The notes below the pieces were generated by a model. It saw only the letters and a list, made by a program, of their open reading frames with translations. It made no database searches and had not been told where the DNA came from. Both the position numbers and the translations under genes were made by a program. This document shows, one piece after another, positions 8,773 through 17,600 of a stretch of 19,387 nt of DNA (position 1 is its first letter; every line of letters starts with the position of its first letter). The DNA is taken from positions 1-19,387 of the forward strand of contig JACVTC010000555.1 in the NCBI GenBank assembly GCA_016946835.1, written 5' to 3'. The DNA comes from Neocallimastix lanati (nom. inval.) (Eukaryota; Neocallimastigomycota; Neocallimastigomycetes; Neocallimastigales; Neocallimastigaceae).

Positions 8773-11700
8773 TTATGATTTACCTTTATACCAGCTAGGA
8801 GATTTCTTTAAAGATGGATTTTTTTTTGTTGTATTCGCTGACGTATAAGTTTTACCTTTATTTTTATCTACTTTTTCCTGATGGTGTTCTTTATTTTCTT
8901 CAGAATTTTTAGCTGCATTTTTTTGTTTTTCATATATTTTTTTTGCTATTTTACGATCATGATGGTAATCACTCACAGCCTCGACCACTTTAATTATGGT
9001 AATAAGGCTTTTCATTTCATTGCTGAAATATTCATCCATTTTATTCCAAAATTTACTATCAATATCTGGTTTTTTGCCTGCACTGGTTTCATCCATTCTT
9101 TCACTGATATAGTCTAGATGATAAGCCAAATGAAATATAAAATTGGAGGATTCATACATTTCTTCAAGTGTTGGATTAAGTTCGAAATCCTTTAATCTTA
9201 ATTTTCCTCTAAGGCTTTCTATACTTTCTCCATCATCATCTTCATTCCTTTGTTCTTTAGTATTACTTTTATTGCTATCATTTTCGGCTTTATTATTACT
9301 ATAATTATTATTTTTATTATTATCATTTTTGGCTCTATTATTACTTTTATTGTTATCATTTTCGGCTTTATTACTACTATTATTATTATCATTTTCGGCT
9401 TTATTACTACTATTATTATTATCATTTTCCGCTTTATTATTACTGTTATTGTTATTACTTTCGGAAGTATTAGTTTCAGTTTTAATACCTTCCTTTTTAA
9501 CATTTTCATTTTTATTATCTTCTTTTTTAACCTCCTCATTTTTAACATTTTCATTTTTAACATTTCCATTTTTCACATCTTCTTTAATTTCATCTACTTT
9601 ATTATCGTCTTCTTTATTTTCATTCTCTTTATTCTCCTCTTCTTTATTATCCTCTTCTCTTTTTTTAAGCGATGAAGTTGGGATAGGATTATCATTGAGA
9701 TATTTTACTAAAATATCTTGCATCATAATTAGTTTTGTTAAATTATTATTAGTAACTTCAGGACTAAATTTATTTGTATCAATTGAATTATTATTCTCAA
9801 AGGTATTAATAAATTCGGTTTTTAAAGTTTCATTTTTTGAAACAATATCCATTATAGTATTATAGTGATGTTTATTTATATATTGTACATACTCATCGAT
9901 ACCGTAATTGAAAAAATAAAATGGAATATCTTTTGTATCAATAAATCGTTTACTTGCATAGGAGTAAATATCGGAATTAAAGGCTTCCTCGTTTATTTTA
10001 CTATAGATGTCATTCTCATTAAATAAGGTAATCACATTTTGATATAAAATTGTATTTTCAATTAAATATCTTACAAATACATTCTTGATAATATAATTAT
10101 GATTTAAATATTCCGTTTTCCGTAACTCATACTTATTTTTAGCTTCGGTATAGTAGTTTGTATCACAAGAAAATTGATAAACATTTTTATCTATATAATT
10201 ATCAAAGAGCATGTCTTCGTTATCATTGATGATGACGTCCATGGTATCCATAAATTTTTCTTTTTGGGCGTCTTCCGCATCTTCCACGGAATTGTTTTTA
10301 ATGTCATCAGGGACATGCTCCATTAGAATATCTTTATATTTGATTTTTATATTAAATATACCATTTAATAGATCCAAATCTGTTGGATCCATTGAAATTT
10401 TGAATGTTTCTACTTTGTTATAGGGTAAATTTTGAAAAATAAATTTATCGAAATATAATATTTTTTCGTATATATTTTTTAAATCATATAAAGATTTAAT
10501 CCTTTCTTGAATATAATTTTCTTCTAAATATGCCTTTATATTATTTAAAATGGAATCAATTTCATTACTCTCAAATGAATCTATTGAATTAATTTTAATC
10601 CTAATATCATCGTATCTTAAATTTCCGAGAGTGTTATTTTTGATATTATAAAAAATTAAAAATTTATCTTCGTTATCTTTAGTCTCTTTGGAATCGGCAG
10701 TCTTACCAGATTTACTCTTTTCATCCGTATTACTGTCCTTCTCGTAATTATCGGGATTAGCACAAAATATATAAGGGAAACAAAAATTAGCGAATTGTTC
10801 ATTCCATAAAAGCATTTCATTTTTATTATTACTACAATCGCTTCCTAAATCAAAATAATAATTTTTAATATCATAATAAATTTTAGGCAAAATTTGATAT
10901 TTCGAAGATATAAAATTACGGTAATTTTCGTTTTCTTTCATTGTGGAATCTTTATGGTTCAATTTACTCATACATCTTTTAGAATAAAATTCTTCCTCCC
11001 TAATTTTTTTTAATACCGCTTCTAAAAGATACGTAAAATTATTCATAAAGGAACCTTCGATTCCGCCTATAGATTCATTGTCAATGACGAGGGTATCCGA
11101 GGAATCTTTATAGAATAAATCCATACTAATTTCATCATTAGTTAATTTATTAATACTTTTATATATTTTTTTTAATTCTGAAATATCTTCAAGGAAGTTG
11201 TTTGTATTGTCGATGAGTTCATCTTGCTTAATGATCATATAAAATTTTAGATAAATCATTGAGTTTGGTTCCTTAGGATTGTAGATGGTTTTCATTCCTT
11301 CTTTTATATTTATTTGATAAATAATATCATTGACGGTTTCTACAATTATTTTTAATTTCCTTAACTCATCGACGGCTTTTGCCATTTCCTTTGGATTTTC
11401 TTTATAATCTATGAATTCATTTGATGCATTTTCTGATAGGTATTTTCGATAATTTAAACTGTTTTTAACTGAGAAATATTCAAAGATCTGAAACATTCCA
11501 CTAAAGAATTTTTTTAGAATTTCATCATTTCCTGTCACCTGTTCATAAATGGTAAAAATATTTTGTTTTATAATATCGTCCAACTCTGTTAAATTGATGC
11601 TATCCAGGTCGTTATAACTTTTTCTGTTGTTCTTATCAACAAATTCCATTAAGTAATCGAATGCCTGCATAGCGTAATTGTCTTTTAATCCTTTAAATTT

Positions 11701-12828
11701 AAATTTTTTCTCCGTTTTGTTATCCTTGCTATCTTCATTGTCTTTGTTTTCTTCCCCATTCTCTTTTTCATTTTTATTATTTTCTTTTTTTTTATTTTCA
11801 TTGTTTTCTCTTTTATTATTATTAAATTCTATTTCAAAATTATTAAAGTGATAATAAATATAACTGGTTATGGCATTAAAGGTATCATATACACCGACGA
11901 ATTTGTTACTGTTGTTGTTATTGGTGTAATATTTGATCATCGATTGAAGATATGCCAAAGACATGTTTTCAGAAATTGTTTGATTTTTATTAAATATTTC
12001 TTCGATTTGGCTTCTATTAATTTCTTTCATGGTACTCGTAATTTCATAATTCCTTTGACTCACCATTATTGATGAAATACTATTTATTAAGACATCAATA
12101 TTGTATAAAAGGGTGATGTCACTCTCGCAAAATATATCGTTAAAAAATAAATCTAATTTGGATAATTTTCTACCAAATAATAACTTATTCACCGTTTTCA
12201 TTTCTCTAAATAATATGGCAATAACGGATAGGTCATCCTTTATTATATTATTTTTAATATCAGAGCAATCTTGCATCATTTCAGTTATCCAATTTTCTAT
12301 TGTTTTATCCGTAATTTCTTCTTCACTTTCATCCAAAAAAAAATTTAATAACTTGTAATAATGTAAACTATATTTGTCAGTGCTGTAGATATCAGTACTT
12401 TCATACCTGTTATATGCTTCCATTATAATGTTATTACCAATTTTTCCTGCAAAACTGTTAAATAAATGAAAAAATTTTTCGTTATAATCATCTTCGTAAT
12501 AAATGTTGTCGTCCATGCTGGTTATTTCTTTGTAGATATTATTTTTATCTCTGGCGTAATTAGGAATGTCAAAAAGAGAAAACCCGATATCATTATTGAA
12601 GTTATCAATTTTTTCCTCAGTGCTAAAGTCACCGATAATATTATCGATAATATCATCGATTACTGTATCGACCATATTATTTATTCCAAAATTTTGGTAA
12701 TTATGACATTGCCGAAGAAGAAATATGTCTTCAAAAAAAAACGGATTGTCAATGTTAATTTCAGTATTACCGAAAACGATACTGAAATTAAAGTAAATTA
12801 TAAAGATGACATATATATATTTATTCAT
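8773..12828 (-). CDS. Large secreted, helix-rich, low-complexity protein, unrecognised
   Basis: This is an uninterrupted 1351-codon frame from ATG 12828 to TAA 8773-8775. The start is supported by an immediate hydrophobic signal peptide (residues about 1-20, cleavage likely after VFG). No other membrane segment is evident, so secretion or loose surface attachment is expected. I recognise no catalytic or binding domain. Most of the chain is acidic, rich in Asn, Ile, Lys, Glu and Asp, and looks alpha-helical. Low-complexity blocks lie at about 333-368 (Asn/Lys/Glu) and about 1051-1195. The latter contains seven pentapeptides of the VKNEN type and about five 11-residue units like SSNKAENDNNN. 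The last ~40 residues are basic and end near SPSWYKGKS. Cysteines are sparse. The gene lacks introns, unlike the LRR gene, and diverges from the lectin-like gene across a 1.87-kb spacer. It could be a structural surface protein or an effector; neither is shown. That it is a real gene is very likely from length and composition. Confidence 0.85.
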   Translation of the reverse strand: MNKYIYVIFIIYFNFSIVFGNTEINIDNPFFFEDIFLLRQCHNYQNFGINNMVDTVIDDIIDNIIGDFSTEEKIDNFNNDIGFSLFDIPNYARDKNNIYKEITSMDDNIYYEDDYNEKFFHLFNSFAGKIGNNIIMEAYNRYESTDIYSTDKYSLHYYKLLNFFLDESEEEITDKTIENWITEMMQDCSDIKNNIIKDDLSVIAILFREMKTVNKLLFGRKLSKLDLFFNDIFCESDITLLYNIDVLINSISSIMVSQRNYEITSTMKEINRSQIEEIFNKNQTISENMSLAYLQSMIKYYTNNNNSNKFVGVYDTFNAITSYIYYHFNNFEIEFNNNKRENNENKKKENNKNEKENGEENKDNEDSKDNKTEKKFKFKGLKDNYAMQAFDYLMEFVDKNNRKSYNDLDSINLTELDDIIKQNIFTIYEQVTGNDEILKKFFSGMFQIFEYFSVKNSLNYRKYLSENASNEFIDYKENPKEMAKAVDELRKLKIIVETVNDIIYQINIKEGMKTIYNPKEPNSMIYLKFYMIIKQDELIDNTNNFLEDISELKKIYKSINKLTNDEISMDLFYKDSSDTLVIDNESIGGIEGSFMNNFTYLLEAVLKKIREEEFYSKRCMSKLNHKDSTMKENENYRNFISSKYQILPKIYYDIKNYYFDLGSDCSNNKNEMLLWNEQFANFCFPYIFCANPDNYEKDSNTDEKSKSGKTADSKETKDNEDKFLIFYNIKNNTLGNLRYDDIRIKINSIDSFESNEIDSILNNIKAYLEENYIQERIKSLYDLKNIYEKILYFDKFIFQNLPYNKVETFKISMDPTDLDLLNGIFNIKIKYKDILMEHVPDDIKNNSVEDAEDAQKEKFMDTMDVIINDNEDMLFDNYIDKNVYQFSCDTNYYTEAKNKYELRKTEYLNHNYIIKNVFVRYLIENTILYQNVITLFNENDIYSKINEEAFNSDIYSYASKRFIDTKDIPFYFFNYGIDEYVQYINKHHYNTIMDIVSKNETLKTEFINTFENNNSIDTNKFSPEVTNNNLTKLIMMQDILVKYLNDNPIPTSSLKKREEDNKEEENKENENKEDDNKVDEIKEDVKNGNVKNENVKNEEVKKEDNKNENVKKEGIKTETNTSESNNNNSNNKAENDNNNSSNKAENDNNNSSNKAENDNNKSNNRAKNDNNKNNNYSNNKAENDSNKSNTKEQRNEDDDGESIESLRGKLRLKDFELNPTLEEMYESSNFIFHLAYHLDYISERMDETSAGKKPDIDSKFWNKMDEYFSNEMKSLITIIKVVEAVSDYHHDRKIAKKIYEKQKNAAKNSEENKEHHQEKVDKNKGKTYTSANTTKKNPSLKKSPSWYKGKS
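9275..9450 (-). repeat. 33-bp coding tandem repeat (11-residue SNNKAENDNNN units)
   Basis: Within the large minus-strand gene about five imperfect 33-bp units encode S(S/N)NKAENDNN(N/K), with one variant (NNRAKNDNNK) and a short NNNY insertion. Some neighbouring units are almost identical at the DNA level, which indicates recent slippage or unequal exchange. The frame is kept throughout. Confidence 0.85.
9479..9590 (-). repeat. 15-bp coding repeat (VKNEN-type pentapeptides)
   Basis: Seven consecutive pentapeptides of the form VKNGN, VKNEN, VKNEE, VKKED, NKNEN, VKKEG and IKTET precede the 11-residue repeats in the protein. The acidic/basic alternation suggests a flexible or helical charged spacer. 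The reading frame is preserved. Confidence 0.75.
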
Positions 12829-12980
12829 TTTATTGAATTTAATTTTTTTTTTTATGTACTGTTAATAGTTTTAAAACTATTTTTTTCTATTTTTTTTTTT
12901 TTTTATTTTTTTTTTTATTTTTGGTTTTTATATATACATATATATTTAATTTTTTTAAGACTTTTTATATATGTTATTTT

Positions 12981-13180
12981 CCAATTTTTTTTTTTTTCAG
13001 ATTTTTTTATCTGTATTGTTCAATTTTTTTTATTACTGCTTTTTATCTATATTTTATTATTTAATTTTTTTTTATTACTACTTTTTATCTATATTTTTAT
13101 TCAATTTTTTTTTTTTACAGCTTTTTCTATATATTAATATTCATATTATTTTTCTGCTTTTTTCTATGTATATTAATATT
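12981..13180. repeat. Five degenerate 40-bp tandem repeats upstream of the 1351-codon gene
   Basis: Units begin at about 12981, 13021, 13061, 13101 and 13141. Each consists of a T tract, then a box like ACTGC, ACAGC or TTCAG, a second short T run, and ATCTATATT or CTATATATT. The near-constant 40-bp period despite heavy divergence distinguishes it from random T-rich DNA. It lies about 150-350 bp upstream of the minus-strand start codon, within its likely promoter or leader. Confidence 0.6.
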
Positions 13181-14333
13181 AAATTTTTCTCTAATTTTAT
13201 ATATATATATATATTTTATTTTTAAAAATTTTATTACTTTAATTTTTTTTATTTGATTTATATTATTTTTATAATTTTATATCTAATTACTATTTTATTA
13301 TAGATTTTTATATAAATTAAATATATTAATTATAATTATTACAAGTTTTATTCAATATAATAAGTAACATTAATTTTTATTAAATGTATATATACTTAGT
13401 TTTTATTATAAATATATATTAATTATTTATTAAATGATAAATTTTAATTTTTATCCGCTTTTTAATACATATATATTTAATTCATAGTCCCATATAAAAG
13501 GATATATAAATATATCATTGATATAAATTTATATATATAATTGACTGAATAAGATTGTATTTTATAATAGTAATTTAAATATATTATAAATATAATATAA
13601 ATATATATAATTACTTGTAATATCAATATTGAAAACTTTAATAATGAATAAAATTATTAACTAAAAAAATATAAAAGAAAATTACCTAATTTACTTTGAA
13701 ACATAAAATTATTATGTACTATTATAAAAACAAAATATATTATTTTATTTATATAATATTTTATTTTTGTGGGTTTAATTATATGATTATTGTGTTCATT
13801 TTCTGTTAATCATACTATTAAACCAATAATGTAAAAGTAAAAGTATTCGGTTGTAATTAAGTAATTTAAAACCATATCAAAATATTTGTATTAAAATTTT
13901 AATATAAATTATAAAAATTTAAATTTTTAACCTACTTAATTTATTTTCAATAAAGGAAATAATTAAAAATCCTTACCTCAATTTTGGTTAATTATTTAAT
14001 TTATATTTTTAATATATAATAATTAAAAAATTTTAAAAATAAAATTAAAAAAAATATTTATTAAATTAAAAATTTTTTTTAAATGATTTATTGTTTCCGT
14101 TTTTTTTATTTAAAAAAAAAAAACTATATAGTATTACAATAGATTTAAATAAATAAGTAATAATATTTTTATTTGATATATTTATATATAATATATTAAA
14201 TATAAATTATATAAATTTAATAAAATTTTAAGTCATATAAAATTAATAAAAATATATAAACCAGAAAATAAATTATATTAAAAGGAAATATAATTAAAAT
14301 AAATCTATATAAATATGAAAAAATAATATTCAT

Positions 14334-14354
14334 ATTATTATTATTATTATTATT
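14334..14354. repeat. (ATT)7 microsatellite
   Basis: Seven perfect ATT units lie in the divergent spacer, about 340 bp upstream of the plus-strand gene. No function is implied. Confidence 0.85.
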
Positions 14355-14695
14355 AAAAATTATAAAAAAAATATTATTATTTGATTATATATAAATAAAA
14401 AACCTAAAAATATATAAAAATTAAATGAATAAATAATAAATAAATAATTTAATACTTTATATAAATTAAATAAATAAATAATATAAGTATTAAATAAATA
14501 AATAAAAAATAGAAATTCAATGAATAAATATATAAAAAAAATAATAATAAATTAAAACAAAAAAAAATTGAAATTAAATAATTGTAAATTTAAATTATTT
14601 AAAAAATAATTAAAAAATAAAAAAAAAATTAATAAAATAAATATATATTCAGGAATAAGCGAGTAAAAAAATAATAAAAGTCAAAAAAAAATATT

Positions 14696-17600
14696 ATGTT
14701 AATAAGCTACATAATTTTATCAAATTTAATAACGATTACGTTTGGTTCATTATGTATTTATAATAACCATGGCAAAATAAAATTTGATAAACTTGATGTT
14801 AAAGATATCAGGTCAGTATATTCAGAATACGAATTTTTTTTTGATAATCCTTTTTATACTTACTATGGCAATTGTACGGACGAGGAAAACTTGGTCAATA
14901 TTTATGGGATACCAGCAAAACGAAAAATAGTTTCTAGAAAAAGAAAGAGAGAGGAGAAAAAAGAGTATGAAAAATTTGATTTATCCGACGGAAGAACATG
15001 TAATCTATTGACAAGTGTCAGTCCGGAAGCAAATCCTTACAATGAGGAGTTAACGGGAATGGTCAATGCCCCTAATTTTTTAAAAGGCTGGAAACTCATT
15101 GATATCACAACTCAAAGTTTAGGAGTCGGTGGTAGTTCCTCCTTAAGTTATACCGTAAATTTCGATGAATCGTATTCTATTTCGGTACAAGAAACTCATG
15201 GCACCAGCGACGTCTACACGATAGAAAACCATAGCGACCAAAATTCATCCTCCAGTTTCAGTAAAACTATATCTGAAATCGTGGAAGAAGCTCTATCCAA
15301 CTCAATACAAGAGGATGAAGCTAAAACTTGGGATGAACAAATAGTAAAAGATATAACAAAGGTAAACGAAAAGCATACAGAGAATACGTGGAACCATGAA
15401 GAAAATGATAGTAACTCGGATGGTACACAAAATACTAGTGATAATGGAAGTACTTCTAATAAGGGTAGTTCAAGTAGTGATAATACGGGATCACATAGTG
15501 ATGAAACTTCGGGACTTAATGGTGGGGTTAGTATAGGAGTTCCATTTTTTAGTGTCAATGGGGGAGGTGAGAAAAGCACATCTAAAGGTACGAGTCATGA
15601 CGTCAATATAACGAATTCTAGAGATAGGGGTACCACTCATAATAAATCAACTGGTACTACCACGGATCATACAGTTGGAAAATCTGATTCCACAGGAAAT
15701 TCAAGAGGCGAAAGTGATTCTGTTTCTGAATCCGAAAGTACTACAAAGTCTAATGGTGGCTCCAGATCCGTAATGAATGCCATAGAAAGGTCAAAGTCAA
15801 CTAGTAGAGGAAATGACGAAACGGAAACAAGGGAAATAGGTAATACTTCGGGAAAAAGTGAATCACAATCCACTAGTAATGATTATTCGAAGACTGAAGG
15901 AACGGATAAAACTACCAGTCAAGGGGTTTCCTATACTTTTGAAGAAAGCGTTGTCAATAACGGAAACACACCATGTCAAGTATTGATATATAAAAAAATT
16001 ACTCGTAACTACCAAATTGCATCCTGTTATGATTATAATGATAAAACACGTTCTAATATCAATACTCGAAGTATTGTCAATATTGATATTGATGATGACG
16101 CGGTCACCCATATGATGGATCAAGTTTTCGATAGTAAACTTATAAAAGATAAAAATTATAAGTCTCTGTTGTTGGATTGTAAAGGAAACACGGATGACTA
16201 CCATTTCGAACTCGAGGATAGTGAGTTCACCAATATCTACTCCAGTTTGCGTCCTAGTGCACCAAAAACTCGAACCTTTGATTATTTCTTAGAAACTGGA
16301 CAAAAAATAGGTACAGATCAGAATATAAAGAAAATCTCTAGTTTAGCTGGTGAATATAGTACAGGCCATGCCCTTGAATTATACATGAATAAAGATAATG
16401 ATCTGGTTTTCGGTAATAATGATGTCGAATACTTTAATACGCAGACTAGTTACGCTAAAAGTAAGGCCTACTTCAAAATATCTAATTTAAACCATCTTGA
16501 AGTTCTCACCGAAGAAACAATGTTTGAGCCCGTTGGAACTTATGCTGAGGAGTTCAATGGCGTCAACTACATGGAAAATCCAGATTTACCAGATTTCGAT
16601 CCAAATAATATTCGACCGGATCCTAATGATAAGCCTAAAGAAGTTTCTAAGGTAACCGAATATTTGAAGCATCTCGAAAAAGATAATATTGATATCAATT
16701 TTATTAAAAGTAAGGATGACGTTTTCTGTAAGGATGCGCTTTGGTTCTGTAACTGTCAAAATCCCACTAAAAATAAAGATAATAAATGTATCGTTAATCA
16801 TGTTACCGTGAAAAGCGACAATAAATTATTTAATGCATTTAAATCGGAACTAAGAAATTCCAATACTTGTCAGGATAAAAAAAATAGAAACAATATTTAT
16901 TATTCTCAAGATGAAATCGATTTTATTTGTAGTGAGAAAATGAATGAAAAACCTTCCTCTTCTTCTTCGGATAATGGTGAGACCGGTAATTCTGGAACCG
17001 TTGACTGTACTATTTTGGATAAATGTGAATCGCTAATGGATAGTAGTATTGTGGAGGCCATAGAGGATTATATGCTTTTAAATTGTGACCAAATTAAAAG
17101 TAAATGTAGAATGACTCAGAATAGTATTCAAAAAATAAATGAGGCGCAAAGTCAAGAAAAATCGCAAAATGGTAATGCTACAACGGATAATGGAACCCAG
17201 GGAAATGGAAGTTCACAAACCACTACGGAAACATCTACTACTACCACTACTACTACTACTTCTTCTTCTCCATCTCCTTCTGATACGTCAAAGGTAAATA
17301 GTAAAATAAAAAGTTATATTGAAAATTTAACCAATAAAAATAAATTTAAAACAAAAAATGTAGTATTATGGTCGAATATAAAGCCGGAACATCAGCACTT
17401 AATCGTGGGTTGGAATGGAAACGGATTAAGTACCGTTCCAGAGACCTCCTATTTAGTCGTAAGTACTTTTGATCAAAATAGGTACAACACGTATGATGGA
17501 TTAACCTTGTATGATCCATTAGGTGTACCTATTTGGCGTTACAAAATCAAAGCCAATGAATATAGTTCCTATCTTGACCGTGATGGATATTACTTACCAG

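Larger units (their letters stand above)
12829..14695. promoter_or_regulatory. Shared spacer between two divergent large genes
   Basis: Both large secreted-protein genes start at the edges of this 1867-bp spacer and run outward, so it must hold both promoters and 5' leaders. It is nearly pure A/T. The side next to 12828 is T-rich on the plus strand, giving the minus-strand gene an A-rich leader. The side next to 14696 is A-rich on the plus strand, giving the other gene an A-rich leader as well. No individual TATA or factor site can be separated from the background. It contains a five-unit 40-bp repeat (12981-13180), an (ATT)7 microsatellite at 14334-14354 and AAAT-type simple repeats at about 14420-14510. 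Confidence 0.5.

Noticed and set aside
9250-9865. Long plus-strand frames rich in Leu, Ile and Phe
   Set aside because: They are antisense shadows of the Asn/Lys/Glu repeats in the minus-strand gene; TTATTATT-type DNA reads as hydrophobic residues on the other strand.
12466-13225. Plus-strand frames of 223 and 84 codons, very rich in Phe, Ile and Tyr
   Set aside because: They start inside the minus-strand gene and continue only because T-tract repeats lack stops. Composition is that of poly-T DNA, not protein.
15214-16801. Minus-strand ORFs of 68-121 codons within the lectin-like gene
   Set aside because: They lie wholly inside a 4.4-kb plus-strand frame and have Ser/Leu/Pro composition typical of antisense to Ser/Thr/Glu-rich coding DNA.
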